Counted from the first letter of the stretch, positions 17,962-26,567 are shown. The stretch: 64,000 bases of DNA from Ruminococcus sp. (GCA_016290875.1 JAEEVL010000005.1:62001-126000), one strand, 5' to 3'. Notes: generated by a model from the letters alone, not told the origin. Program-made: numbers and translations.

Positions 17962-18000
17962 CTGATTTACCGCATTGACTGAATACACACACATGATTTA
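17962..18000 (+). repeat. Inter-gene repeat, copy 1
   Basis: CTGATTTACCGCATTGACTG followed by AATACACACACATGATTTA. It is near-identical to 18640-18678, with diverged copies at 19268-19303 and 19853-19874. It contains a TTGACT hexamer and ends at the ribosome-binding site of the next gene. Confidence 0.85.
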
Positions 18001-18011
18001 AGGAGGAGAAA

Positions 18012-18344
18012 ATGAAAAAATACATTCTGCGTTTTTTTCCTGAATATTTTACCACAAGTTTATGGGGATATAATGAAGCGGCAAAAGATAAATATGATTT
18101 GTCAATAGAATACAGTGACCTTGGTCTATCACCCTTACTGATCAGTGATTTGGAAAAGTTTGATGACAGCATTATGGATGTCATAGACTGGGGCGATCCC
18201 GGCGGACCGAGTCCGCTGTCTGTGAGTGAAAGAATGTCTATTTACAATGAGGGACAAAGACTTTTAGCGTTGATAAGAAATGAACTTAATGACGATTTTG
18301 AAATAATAGATTTTAGTGACTGGCTAAAACCTGAAACTGAATAG
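18012..18344 (+). CDS. Hypothetical protein, possible immunity-type protein
   Basis: The protein has 110 residues, soluble and acidic, with no recognised domain. The phrase WGDPGGPSPLSVSERMSIYNEGQRLL is distinctive, and the size and composition resemble immunity proteins of polymorphic toxin systems; that is a guess from context only. An AGGAGGAG site abuts repeat copy 1. It is followed 30 bases later by another small gene. Confidence 0.72.
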   Translation: MKKYILRFFPEYFTTSLWGYNEAAKDKYDLSIEYSDLGLSPLLISDLEKFDDSIMDVIDWGDPGGPSPLSVSERMSIYNEGQRLLALIRNELNDDFEIIDFSDWLKPETE

Positions 18345-18374
18345 CTCAAAGCATATACCACAGGGAGAAACACA

Positions 18375-18656
18375 ATGATTCATAAAAAAAGTGAAAATGG
18401 CTGGGAACTATGTACAATAGCTAATGGTCATTTATCGTGCGACAACTCTGTCCTGACAGCTGAGGATATCGACAGAGTCGAAAAACTGCTTATGCCTGAA
18501 TATGGCGAAATCATGGAAAAAGAGCATATTATCGTCAGCTATGATAACTGGTCAGGCGTATTCATAATGCAAATGAACGGATTCAGCACAGAGTCCTCTG
18601 ATGAGATAATAAAAGAGATATTTGTTTATTTATCAGACTCTGATTTACCGCATTGA
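18375..18656 (+). CDS. Hypothetical protein whose end lies in the repeat
   Basis: The protein has 93 residues, soluble, with no recognised family. Its last residues, SDLPH and the stop, are encoded by the start of repeat copy 2 (18640), so the repeat fixes its C-terminus. CAGGGAG precedes the ATG. The spacing suggests co-transcription with 18012. An immunity-like role is only contextual. Confidence 0.72.
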   Translation: MIHKKSENGWELCTIANGHLSCDNSVLTAEDIDRVEKLLMPEYGEIMEKEHIIVSYDNWSGVFIMQMNGFSTESSDEIIKEIFVYLSDSDLPH

Positions 18657-18678
18657 CTGAATACACACACATGATTTA
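18640..18678 (+). repeat. Inter-gene repeat, copy 2
   Basis: It is near-identical to copy 1 over 39 bases. It overlaps the stop of the preceding gene and runs to the ribosome-binding site of the HD gene. Confidence 0.85.
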
Positions 18679-18688
18679 TGGAGGAAAA

Positions 18689-19264
18689 ATGTATATGAAT
18701 GTGCGAGAATACCTGGATATACTACATATAGCAGAAAGATTAAAGGATACGCCTCGACATTGTAAAACTTCACAAGGAAGGACGGAGAGTGTCGCAGAGC
18801 ATAGTTGGAGAGTATCACTTATGGCATTAATGCTGAAAAAGGAGTTCCCTGATGTTGATATGGACAAAGTAGTAAGTATGTGTCTGATTCATGACCTTGG
18901 GGAATGCTTTACTGGTGATATTCCGACCTTTATTAAAACCGATTCGGATAGAAAAACAGAGGATTCACTTTTGCAGCAATGGATTGATTCAATGCCGACC
19001 GAATTGTCAAAAGACATTTCAGCATTATACAGTGAAATGGAAGCGCAGGAAACGACAGAAGCAAAAGTCTATAAGGCACTTGATAAACTGGAAGCACTGA
19101 TACAGCATAATGAATCGCCTCTTGATTCATGGTCTGATAATGAATTTGAGTTAAATAAGAGCTATGCATTTGATGCTGTTTCTTTTTCGGAATGGCTTAC
19201 AGAACTAAGAAAAGCGATTCTTGAAGATACAATAGAAAAAATAGATGCGGAATCAATAGTATAA
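18689..19264 (+). CDS. HD-domain hydrolase (YfbR/HDDC2-like 5'-nucleotidase type)
   Basis: The protein has 191 residues. HD-family metal ligands are visible: an early His in ESVAEHSWRVSLMAL, the HD pair in LIHDLGECFTGDIPT, and a later Asp in YKALDKLEALIQHNES. This order matches the HDDC2/YfbR group, whose studied members remove phosphate from deoxynucleoside monophosphates. The start at 18689 follows TGGAGG closely; 18695 is an alternative with wider spacing. An in-frame ATG at 18653 would begin inside the repeat and lacks a site. Nucleotide-pool enzymes of this kind occur in defence islands, but no partner is identified. Confidence 0.88.
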   Translation: MYMNVREYLDILHIAERLKDTPRHCKTSQGRTESVAEHSWRVSLMALMLKKEFPDVDMDKVVSMCLIHDLGECFTGDIPTFIKTDSDRKTEDSLLQQWIDSMPTELSKDISALYSEMEAQETTEAKVYKALDKLEALIQHNESPLDSWSDNEFELNKSYAFDAVSFSEWLTELRKAILEDTIEKIDAESIV

Positions 19265-19267
19265 ACT

Positions 19268-19303
19268 CTGATTTACCGCATTGACTTAATACACACAAAG
19301 CAC
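19268..19303 (+). repeat. Inter-gene repeat, copy 3
   Basis: CTGATTTACCGCATTGACTT followed by AATACACACAAAGCAC. It shares the first 25 bases with copies 1 and 2, then differs. Confidence 0.8.
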
Positions 19304-19309
19304 TATAAT
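19281..19309 (+). promoter_or_regulatory. Promoter within repeat copy 3
   Basis: TTGACT (19281-19286) of the repeat and TATAAT (19304-19309) just after it are separated by 17 bases. This copy therefore forms a full promoter for the SMI1/KNR4 gene. Confidence 0.75.
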
Positions 19310-19328
19310 TCTGATAGGGGGTACATAT

Positions 19329-19754
19329 ATGTTTATTCCGGAGATACCAAACAACAGTTTGACAGAAGAAATAACTCAGATAGTCGAGCTAAGTAAAGAA
19401 CTTGAAGATGAAGGCTATTATTTTGATTATGATCCACCTGCCACTGATGCAGAGATATCTTCATGGGAAAAAGAACATAATATAAAAATACCTGAATCAA
19501 TCAAAGACTGGCTCAGATTTTCAAGCTATTCAGATATTCGCAGCGAACTTGCAATAATAAACGGATTAGAAGATTTTAAAACTGATTGTGAATTAGTACC
19601 TGATGAAATGGTCATAATCGGTGAAGTGATAGGCGACGGTCAATTCATCGGCTTTTCAAAAGAAACCGGTAAAATACTATGGGAAGACCATGGGAAAGTT
19701 GACGAATATGATTCATTCAAAGACCTTTTAAAAGAAATCATTGATTTGATGTAA
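19329..19754 (+). CDS. SMI1/KNR4 family protein (probable immunity protein)
   Basis: The protein has 141 residues. The core pattern ISSWEKEHNIKIPESIKDWLRF followed by a GDGQFIGFSKETGKILWEDHG strand pair is typical of SMI1/KNR4 (SUKH) proteins. In bacteria these commonly act as immunity proteins against nuclease-type polymorphic toxins. TAGGGGG precedes the ATG. No cognate toxin is in the window, so it may be an orphan immunity gene. The codons after its stop stay open in frame for 32 more codons. Confidence 0.87.
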   Translation: MFIPEIPNNSLTEEITQIVELSKELEDEGYYFDYDPPATDAEISSWEKEHNIKIPESIKDWLRFSSYSDIRSELAIINGLEDFKTDCELVPDEMVIIGEVIGDGQFIGFSKETGKILWEDHGKVDEYDSFKDLLKEIIDLM

Positions 19755-19853
19755 GGCAAAACAGGATTATCCGAAACATCTATTAATACTTTATTAGCTA
19801 TGGTTGAAAAAGAAAGAGAAAAGAAAAACAATGATGAACAACAAAAAATGTAA
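19755..19853 (+). pseudogene. Gene-tail remnant after the SMI1 gene
   Basis: An open frame of 32 codons without a start ends at TAA 19851 and encodes a charged helical tail (VEKEREKKNNDEQQ). It is in frame with the SMI1 gene but after its stop. It looks like the 3' end of a lost gene, and it runs directly into repeat copy 4. Confidence 0.45.
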
Positions 19854-19896
19854 CTGAATACACACAAAGCACTTGCTGCGGCAGGTGCTTTTTTAT
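19853..19896 (+). terminator. Repeat copy 4 (partial) merged with a terminator
   Basis: ACTGAATACACACAAAGCAC (the end of the repeat) leads into the hairpin AGCACTTGC/GCAGGTGCT (19868-19889) followed by six T. This closes the small-gene array. 19897-20245 is AT-rich with no gene seen. Confidence 0.8.
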
Positions 19897-20245
19897 GTCC
19901 CGGAGAAGTGAAAATGTACAGAGAGTACAATTGCCCCGGAAACGAATAATTTACATTCTGTAAAATATATGTCAAAATTCCTGCTTAAATGATGAAAGTC
20001 TATTATTTTAGTTAAGCTGTGCAAATCAAGGTGTATAGCTATTTATCATATAATGCAACAAGTTTTAACTAATAGTCAGATTTTCAAAAATAGATAAAAT
20101 ATAAATTGCAAATATATATTGACTTTTTGTCATTTTTATGATATTATGGTAGTGTTGTAGATAAATTTATGTAATATATCGGGATATACGTTTCACTAAG
20201 CAAAGGAAATAGGCTTGATCGATTTACCACAGAGAGGGAAAGATT

Positions 20246-21976
20246 ATGATGAAAGCAGAGATCAGAAAAGCGATCCTCGCTGCAGCGCTTGCAGCAACAA
20301 TGGCACTTCCTACAGCAAATTCACTTATCACTTCTATGACAACTCTTGCGGCGGATGAGGTGACCGCCGAAGAAGAAACAACTTCTGTACCAACTGAGGA
20401 AGAGCAACTCCCCGACATGACCGAAGAGACATCATCAGCAGCAGAAGAAACCACCACCGACGAACTTCCGGAGGAGACGACTTCCGGAGAAGAATCCGAA
20501 ACCGAAACAACAGAGGAAACCACGGAACCGGCTACTGCCGAAACTTCCACTTCACGATCGGAGAAGGAAGAGTTCCCGGACGTTACCACAGAAGGACCGG
20601 CTACTACATCAGAGGTAATAACACAGGTAACTATGGTACCGCCGTTTATTGCCGATACTGACGACAACGGTGCGATAAACATCGACGAGAGTCAGATAGT
20701 GATCAAGGCAGAGAGATACTACCCCGGCGGACTGAGAGTCCCCACGGATATTATTGCGAATACTATCGTTAGCTCCGAAGAAGTGGACAGTCTGCCTATC
20801 TTCACAAGAGCTATGGTGACTTTCAATATCACCGGCGAAGACCTCGACTTCGAGGCGATAAAGAAAACTTCACTCGACGTAACTTACTACTACGGCGGCA
20901 AGGAGAATGACGAACCGGCTTACAAGAACCCCGATGTCGTTCGTGTATCAGACAATGACTATATACTCAGCTACGATATACTTACTCTCGGAGAATCGTT
21001 TGAGTTCTGTACTTCACCGATATCCGGCACGGATGTAAGCTGTATTTCAGCAAGCATAACACCGCAGAGCAACTGCACTTCCTACTATCAGATAAAGGCT
21101 GAGACTCCCGACGGAGAGGACGTTATCATCTGTACAAGATACCCTAAGGAGCTCTCGGAGGAGAACATGGTCGCATGGGCAAAGAGACTCTGTATGCTCG
21201 CAAACAGCCTCAGCGACATGACTAAAGTCAGACTCGGCAAGCTCTATATCTGTCTCGACCATCCCGACACCAACGGAGCTTTCAGCGGCAACTGGCACAT
21301 CAACGATGACTGTGATGAGTTCGGTATGATAGGCGTATGTGAGGACTACTCCAACTCAGAGCTCGAACTCGCTGCAAGCGGAAAGAACGAGATAAGCTGG
21401 ACTCTCATGCACGAAATGGGACACTCCTACTGCATAGGTTCAAAGCCTTCGGATTTCAACGATAATTACGGCTTTTTCCGCTTTGAGAGCGGCTGTTACT
21501 TCGATGAATACCTCACAAACGTAAGAGCGCTCACGGCTATACAGCACTGTGACAATCTTCGTGATACAGATGTGCATTTCAGCAACGGCTCGGAGAGCTT
21601 TGACAACAAGTTTGACAGGATACTCAAAGACATCGACCCCGGCGCTGAGGATACTCTCTTCTATCATGCGGCTATGCTGGCAGCAGTCGGTGAGAATTAC
21701 GGCTGGGACAAGCTCGAGAACTACTTCGCGGCTGATGATGACAATGATTATGAATCAAAGGAGAACTATGTTGCTGCCGCGGCTCTGAACGCTGTGCTGT
21801 CGCTTGACGTGGACTTCGGCAACGATTACCTCAAGTATGTAAACAGCTTCCGCAAGCTCGTAAAGCTCTGCTGTGACGGCTATGACCAGAAGAAGTTCGT
21901 GACATTCGTGCTGGATAACTTCGGTATGGACTGTGTCGAAAACACAATGTACGCTCTGAAATTGATAAATGAATAA
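20246..21976 (+). CDS. Secreted EF-hand zinc metallopeptidase with Thr/Glu-rich linker
   Basis: The protein has 576 residues. A signal peptide (to about 36) is followed by an acidic Thr/Glu/Ser linker of about 95 residues, then a 12-residue EF-hand-type loop (D137-E148, pattern DxDxNGxIxxxE), a beta-rich region, and a zincin domain with HEMGH at 389-393. A Glu 28 residues after the second His (DEYLTN) fits the third ligand of gluzincins such as M60-type peptidases, though family membership is unproven. It is probably cell-surface or secreted and calcium-dependent. It is paralogous to the next gene, which lacks the linker. GAGAGGGAAAG precedes the start. Confidence 0.85.
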   Translation: MMKAEIRKAILAAALAATMALPTANSLITSMTTLAADEVTAEEETTSVPTEEEQLPDMTEETSSAAEETTTDELPEETTSGEESETETTEETTEPATAETSTSRSEKEEFPDVTTEGPATTSEVITQVTMVPPFIADTDDNGAINIDESQIVIKAERYYPGGLRVPTDIIANTIVSSEEVDSLPIFTRAMVTFNITGEDLDFEAIKKTSLDVTYYYGGKENDEPAYKNPDVVRVSDNDYILSYDILTLGESFEFCTSPISGTDVSCISASITPQSNCTSYYQIKAETPDGEDVIICTRYPKELSEENMVAWAKRLCMLANSLSDMTKVRLGKLYICLDHPDTNGAFSGNWHINDDCDEFGMIGVCEDYSNSELELAASGKNEISWTLMHEMGHSYCIGSKPSDFNDNYGFFRFESGCYFDEYLTNVRALTAIQHCDNLRDTDVHFSNGSESFDNKFDRILKDIDPGAEDTLFYHAAMLAAVGENYGWDKLENYFAADDDNDYESKENYVAAAALNAVLSLDVDFGNDYLKYVNSFRKLVKLCCDGYDQKKFVTFVLDNFGMDCVENTMYALKLINE

Positions 21977-21980
21977 CCGC

Positions 21981-22015
21981 AAGGCGTATGCTCTGAAAAG
22001 GGTATGCGCCTTTTC
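21981..22015 (+). terminator. Terminator after the first metallopeptidase gene
   Basis: AAGGCGTAT pairs with ATGCGCCTT around a loop and TTTTC follows. A nearly identical terminator follows the paralog. Confidence 0.75.
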
Positions 22016-22127
22016 TAATGCGTAATGCGTAATGCGTAATTATTGGTATCGCTGCGCGATTTATTTGAATAGGTCTGCGTCAGCAGACACATTCAATTCT
22101 GCATTCTGCATTATGAATTCTGCATTA
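22016..22127. repeat. MITE-like palindromic element, copy 1
   Basis: About 112 bases. The ends are built of short TAATGCGTAAT-type and ATTCTGCATTA-type units in inverted orientation, and the core holds a perfect palindrome GTCTGC-GTCA-GCAGAC. Copy 2 lies at 23966-24091 and a fragment at 27915-27966. It has no coding potential. 22128-22443 is AT-rich upstream DNA of the next gene. Confidence 0.75.
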
Positions 22128-22443
22128 GAATAACTTGTGCGGCATTCAGGAATGATTAAGACTTTTTTCAGGATTTATTAAGACTCCGTTCAGGGAAATT
22201 TAAGGCTTAGTTATGGGAAATTTAAGCATTGTGTAAGCTGTGTGATAGGCTGTGTATCAAGTCGCACAAGAAGAGTCACTTCGTATTATCATTTATTTGT
22301 AAGAGCAAACAAAAATAACGAAAGTATATTGACATAACTGTTTAGAAATGCTAACATATAGGCAGGTTATAACTTACGCATAAAATGATCGATCATAACA
22401 TCTGCAACTTAACTAATCAATTTAATTTGAGAGGGAAAATATT

Positions 22444-23895
22444 ATGAAAAATAACAGACTTAAAAAAGCAGTCTTAGCTTTATCACTCGCTGCAACAATG
22501 GCAATTCCTGCCGCAGCTTCATTTGCTACTCCAGTTACTGCAAGCGCAGCTACACCTTTTATTTCTGATACAGACTACAACGGCGCTATCAATATCGATG
22601 AGAGCCAGATCGATGTTACCTGCAAGAGATACTATCCCGGCGGTATGGGCATACAGACAAATGTGTCCGGTACAACAGTCAAGACAGCAGGCACAGTTAC
22701 ACATATTCCTGTTCTCACAAGATCAGTTATTTCTCTTTGGGTATCCGGCAACGGACTTACAAAGGCCAAGGCTGAGAATGTCCAGCTTACTGTAACTTAC
22801 CACATCAACGGAAAGAAGAACACTGCTACTTACAAGAATCCTAAGGTTAGACCTAACACAGGTACAAACTCATTCATTCTTGACTTTGATGTTATAGTAC
22901 GCGGAGATTCTTTTGAATTCTCTACAACTTCAATCAGCGGTGTATCTAACTTCAGATGCACAGGCTCCACAATTTCACCTCAGAGCGGCAGCGGCAACTA
23001 CTATCAGATCGAGGCTAAGACTCCCGGCGGTGAGAATCTTTTCATCAGCACAAGATATCCCGGCAACTACAGCACAAATATGGAGAAGTGGGCTAAGAGA
23101 CTCTGTATGCTCGCTAACAGCCTCAGCGATATGACAGGCGTTAAGCTCGGTACTATCTACATCGCAATGGACGATCCTGACAACGGCGGCGCTTACAGTG
23201 CTAACTGGTACATCAACGACCAGGAGAATCTGTACGGCTATATCGCTGTAAACAAGGACTTATCTGACGTTGAGATCAATCATGCTGCAACAGGCAGAAA
23301 TGAGATCACATGGACTCTCATGCACGAGATGGCTCATTCATATGCTATCGGCTGCACACCCACACGTTTCAATTCTAACTACGGTTTCTACAGATATCAG
23401 GCTGGCTTCTACCTTGACGAGTATCTCACAAACGTAAGAGCTCTCACAGCTATCCAGCACTGTGACAACCTCAGAGATGTTGATGTTCACTTCCAGGACG
23501 GCAACAAGATGTTCTATGAGAAGTACAACGATATCTTCAATAAGATCAATCACCCTGTAAGCGATCCTTGCTTCTACCACGCAACAAAGCTCGCTGCTAT
23601 CGGTAACACATACGGCTGGGACAAGCTCGAGCAGTACTACAAGGCAGCTTCTGACAACAGCTATTCTTCTACTGAGAACAAGCAGATGGCTCAGAAGCTC
23701 AAGGATTATGTCGGAACATCTGCAAAGAACCTTAATGTAAACGACACTGACTACCTCAAGTATGTAAACAGCTTCAGAAAGCTCATGAAGCTCTGCTGGG
23801 GCTACTGCAACGAACAGGGATTCTCTTCATTCGTTGATCAGCACTTCGGCAAGCAGTGCATTATCAATACATTATCCGCTCTCAAGATGATATAA
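22444..23895 (+). CDS. Secreted EF-hand zinc metallopeptidase (paralog)
   Basis: The protein has 483 residues: a signal peptide (to about 35), an EF-hand-type loop right after it (D42-E53), a beta-rich domain, then a zincin with HEMAH at 294-298 and the putative third ligand in DEYLTN. It aligns with the product of 20246 along its whole length except for the missing acidic linker, so the pair is a tandem duplication. The codon bias is stronger here (as in highly expressed genes) than in the first copy. GAGAGGGAAAATATT precedes the ATG, the same leader as the paralog. The substrate is unknown; mucin or glycoprotein cleavage is a guess from M60 resemblance. Confidence 0.85.
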   Translation: MKNNRLKKAVLALSLAATMAIPAAASFATPVTASAATPFISDTDYNGAINIDESQIDVTCKRYYPGGMGIQTNVSGTTVKTAGTVTHIPVLTRSVISLWVSGNGLTKAKAENVQLTVTYHINGKKNTATYKNPKVRPNTGTNSFILDFDVIVRGDSFEFSTTSISGVSNFRCTGSTISPQSGSGNYYQIEAKTPGGENLFISTRYPGNYSTNMEKWAKRLCMLANSLSDMTGVKLGTIYIAMDDPDNGGAYSANWYINDQENLYGYIAVNKDLSDVEINHAATGRNEITWTLMHEMAHSYAIGCTPTRFNSNYGFYRYQAGFYLDEYLTNVRALTAIQHCDNLRDVDVHFQDGNKMFYEKYNDIFNKINHPVSDPCFYHATKLAAIGNTYGWDKLEQYYKAASDNSYSSTENKQMAQKLKDYVGTSAKNLNVNDTDYLKYVNSFRKLMKLCWGYCNEQGFSSFVDQHFGKQCIINTLSALKMI

Positions 23896-23930
23896 GTATT
23901 ATCTGATAATGTGATCTCGATATAAATACA

Positions 23931-23965
23931 AAGGCGTATGCTCTGAAAAGGGTGTACGCCTTTTC
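23931..23965 (+). terminator. Terminator after the second metallopeptidase gene
   Basis: AAGGCGTA pairs with TACGCCTT and is followed by TTTC. It is a near-copy of the hairpin at 21981. Confidence 0.78.
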
Positions 23966-24091
23966 TAATTCATAATGCGTAATTCATAATTCGTAATTAT
24001 TGGTATCGCTGCGTGATTTATTTGAATAGGTCTGCGTCAGCAGACACATTCAATTCTGCATTCTGCATTATGCATTATGAATTCTGCATTA
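23966..24091. repeat. MITE-like palindromic element, copy 2
   Basis: The same core as copy 1 (TATCGCTGCG, the GTCTGCGTCAGCAGAC palindrome, CATTCAATTCTGCATT), with slightly different numbers of the terminal units. It lies in the same position relative to the paralogous peptidase gene. Confidence 0.78.
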
Positions 24092-24260
24092 AAGAACTTT
24101 GTTCGCAGTCGTTTCTCATTTTTAATTATGATAGACAGATTTCAACGGTGATATTTGTAACTTATGCCAACTGAAAAATGTTTGCATTATCACCGTCCAT
24201 GTGATATAATAATAAAGCAAAAAGCAGACTCTTATTTTTCGGAAGGACGGTGACATTTTT

Positions 24261-24857
24261 TTGAGAGAATTCTGGCATACATTATCTGATCTTGATTTCT
24301 GGGCGGATATGCTTTCCAAGTTCAAAGCGTACGGACCAGCGGCTCCGATACTGCTTGCTTTTATGGAATCTGTCATACCTGTTCTGCCGCTTATAGGTAT
24401 TGTTGCGGTGAACGTTGCCGCACACGGAGCTGTACTCGGTTTCCTTTACAGCTGGATAGGAGCTTCGATAGGAAGCGCCTGTGCATTCACGTTCTTCAGA
24501 CGCTTCTTCAGAAACGGTGTCTCGAAGTTCGCTGACCGTCATCCGCGTGTGCTCAGGGCAAGAAGATGGGTGGACAGAACTGACGCAAAGGCTCTTTTCC
24601 TTGTAGCCATTATGCCGTTTACTCCAATATACTTTGTAAACTTCGCATTCGGCGTTTCAGACTACTCTCCGAAGAAATACATCACTTCACTCTGCGCTGC
24701 AAAATTCTTCATGATAATGATACTTGCATTCATCGGCAAGTCGGCTGTGCTTTCGTTCAGAAACCCCTTGTTCCTGCTGCTCACGATAACTCTCATCGTG
24801 ACAAGCGTGATACTTTCAAGGTGGGCGATGAAAACTCGCATGGATTACAGCAACTGA
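24261..24857 (+). CDS. VTT-domain (TVP38/TMEM64, DedA-like) membrane protein
   Basis: The protein has 198 residues with five or six hydrophobic segments. The family motifs are visible: the N-terminal FMESVIPVLPLIGIVAVN re-entrant loop, GASIGSACAFTFFRRFF, and the conserved FTPIYFVNFAFGVSDY. DedA/VTT proteins act as lipid scramblases or lipid-carrier recyclers in studied bacteria. The start is a TTG at 24261; no in-frame ATG fits the family N-terminus. GGAAGGACGGTGA lies a little far upstream. It is followed by a terminator shared with the convergent SPFH operon. Confidence 0.88.
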   Translation: MREFWHTLSDLDFWADMLSKFKAYGPAAPILLAFMESVIPVLPLIGIVAVNVAAHGAVLGFLYSWIGASIGSACAFTFFRRFFRNGVSKFADRHPRVLRARRWVDRTDAKALFLVAIMPFTPIYFVNFAFGVSDYSPKKYITSLCAAKFFMIMILAFIGKSAVLSFRNPLFLLLTITLIVTSVILSRWAMKTRMDYSN

Positions 24858-24861
24858 ATAT

Positions 24862-24894
24862 AAAAAGGCTCCGGTTTTTATGCCGGAGCTTTTT
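24862..24894. terminator. Bidirectional terminator
   Basis: GCTCCGG and CCGGAGC form a perfect stem flanked by AAAAA and TTTTT, serving both the VTT gene and the minus-strand SPFH operon. Confidence 0.85.
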
Positions 24895-24945
24895 CGTATA
24901 TAAACCAATGAACACTGGTGGTTTGTCTTGAAAAGGGTATTTATG

Positions 24946-25305
24946 TCAGATACTGTCCATGTATCCGTCGCTGTCGTCGTCGGCTTTTTCTTCTTCCTGA
25001 GCATTGTTTGAAGGGAAGGAGATATCGTCCATTTCCACGTCGCCGCTTGTAACGTACTTTGAGCGGAGCTCGGCTTCGGTATTCTCCTGCATATCCTTTG
25101 CTCTTTCAAGGTCGCGCTGATAGTGCATAGCGAAGTCCATCTCGCCGCCGGTCAGACTGCCCATATACTGTCTGTGTTCAGACGGGAGTCCCTGTTTCTC
25201 TCGGTATGCGTCGCTTACGTAGTCGCCTACGCTCTTTGCGATGCCTGCAATAGTATCGAACAGCCAGAGATCACTGTTGCCTCTTCCGTATCTTCTTCTT
25301 GACAT
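24946..25305 (-). CDS. Hypothetical protein, last gene of the SPFH operon
   Basis: The protein has 119 residues, soluble and charged. The N-terminus MSRRRYGRGNSDLW is basic, and the C-terminal third is very acidic (EEEKADDDSD). The family is unknown. GGAGGTG precedes the ATG. It lies 129 bases after the SPFH gene and may be co-transcribed with it, so a partner role at the same membrane patch is conceivable but unsupported. Confidence 0.72.
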   Translation of the reverse strand: MSRRRYGRGNSDLWLFDTIAGIAKSVGDYVSDAYREKQGLPSEHRQYMGSLTGGEMDFAMHYQRDLERAKDMQENTEAELRSKYVTSGDVEMDDISFPSNNAQEEEKADDDSDGYMDSI

Positions 25306-25434
25306 AAATACACCTCCGGTTCGCGTCCGGACGCTCCTACCCCTAAGAGCGCCCGTGTAACGCCGCTTGCGAATTCCAATTCCGTTTTCCCTATTTGATT
25401 TTCTGTTCCCCTAAATCCATTATGACAGATGAGG

Positions 25435-26346
25435 TCAATTGCCTTCCGTTGCTGCGGAAGCCTGAGTACTTGTCTGATTATCGTCAAGCGGTACATTTAT
25501 GAGAAGCCCATTATTTCCGCTCGTAACTTTGGGCATCACGCCGTTCCATTTCTGGATCTGGTTGTATGCGATGACCTTGTCTGAGAGCGACTCCTCGAGG
25601 AGCTTGTTAGCGTCTGCCTGAGCCTGAGCTTCAGCGAGGATAGCCTCTGCCTCTGCCTTGGCTGCTATTACCTTCTTGTCGGCGTCTGTCTGAGCGATTA
25701 CTCTTACCTGTTTCTGCTCGGTCTCGGTCTTGAGAAGGTTCTGTTCTGCGACCTGCTTTGCTTCGATAGCGCTGTTGAATTCGTCTGAGAAGTCAAAGTT
25801 TACTATGTTGAACTTCTCGATGAATATGCCGTAATCGTTGAGCTTGAGGTCGAGAGCTTCCTTTACTTCATCGCCTACAGCCTGACGCTCTGTGATGAGC
25901 TGTTCTGCGGTGTACTTTGCGGTAGCGGATTTCATACACTCCTGAACTACCGGTGCGATGAGGACTGTCTTGTAGTCTGTGCCGACTTCCTCATACATAG
26001 AGGGTGTGTCAGCTGCGACAAGACGGTAGTTTACAGCGATGTTGCTGCTTACAGTCTGGAGGTCCTTTGAAACAGCCGAAGCCGGTGTCTCATATACCTG
26101 GATCTTGTTTGAGATAGGCTCTACCTTCTGAATGAAGGGAGCTTTCAGGTGGAAACCTGCATCGTATGAGGTCTTGGAGACTTCACCCATTGTGAGAACT
26201 ACTCCTGTGTGACCTGCCGGAACGATAGTGAATGAGTTGAAAGCAACTATAAGAGCTGCAGCTCCTGCAACAGCCCACTTTACCCATTTTGTGCTGGGAG
26301 GTCTCTGCTGTGTATTCTTGTGTATCTCTCTGATATCGATTGACAT
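25435..26346 (-). CDS. SPFH/prohibitin family membrane scaffold protein
   Basis: The protein has 303 residues. One N-terminal membrane helix (about 22-44) is followed by the prohibitin/band 7 domain (VPAGHTGVVLTMGEV, FHLKAPFIQKVEPI) and a long Ala/Glu/Gln-rich coiled coil (about 195-265). Such proteins form ring-like oligomers that organise membrane microdomains and proteases. The gene follows two very small membrane protein genes and a DUF1836 gene on the same strand. AGGAGG precedes the ATG. The family call is firm; the role in this organism is not known. Confidence 0.92.
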   Translation of the reverse strand: MSIDIREIHKNTQQRPPSTKWVKWAVAGAAALIVAFNSFTIVPAGHTGVVLTMGEVSKTSYDAGFHLKAPFIQKVEPISNKIQVYETPASAVSKDLQTVSSNIAVNYRLVAADTPSMYEEVGTDYKTVLIAPVVQECMKSATAKYTAEQLITERQAVGDEVKEALDLKLNDYGIFIEKFNIVNFDFSDEFNSAIEAKQVAEQNLLKTETEQKQVRVIAQTDADKKVIAAKAEAEAILAEAQAQADANKLLEESLSDKVIAYNQIQKWNGVMPKVTSGNNGLLINVPLDDNQTSTQASAATEGN

Positions 26347-26372
26347 AATCTTTTCCTCCTGTAATGTGGCGA

Positions 26373-26552
26373 TTATTGGATAGTATCATCTTGTTCCCTG
26401 TTCTTTTTGTCCCTGCTGAAAAATCCGTCGAACAGATCGAAACAGTCGAAGTTGCCGTCTGTAACATATATCAGAAGGAGGATTATTCCTCCGAACAGTA
26501 TGAACAGGATAACTTTCAGTATCACGGAAAGAGCTGATCTTTTCTCATCCAT
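26373..26552 (-). CDS. Small single-span membrane protein
   Basis: A 59-residue protein starts at the ATG at 26552 after GGTGAAC, 15 bases downstream of the preceding small gene. Residues 9-30 form one hydrophobic helix (VILKVILFILFGGIILLLI). The tail is acidic and aromatic (FDCFDLFDGFF), then basic. It has the same strand, tight spacing and composition as a real operon member. There is no family; it may be a subunit or regulator of the adjacent SPFH protein. Confidence 0.7.
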   Translation of the reverse strand: MDEKRSALSVILKVILFILFGGIILLLIYVTDGNFDCFDLFDGFFSRDKKNREQDDTIQ

Positions 26553-26567
26553 AAGTTCACCGTCCCT

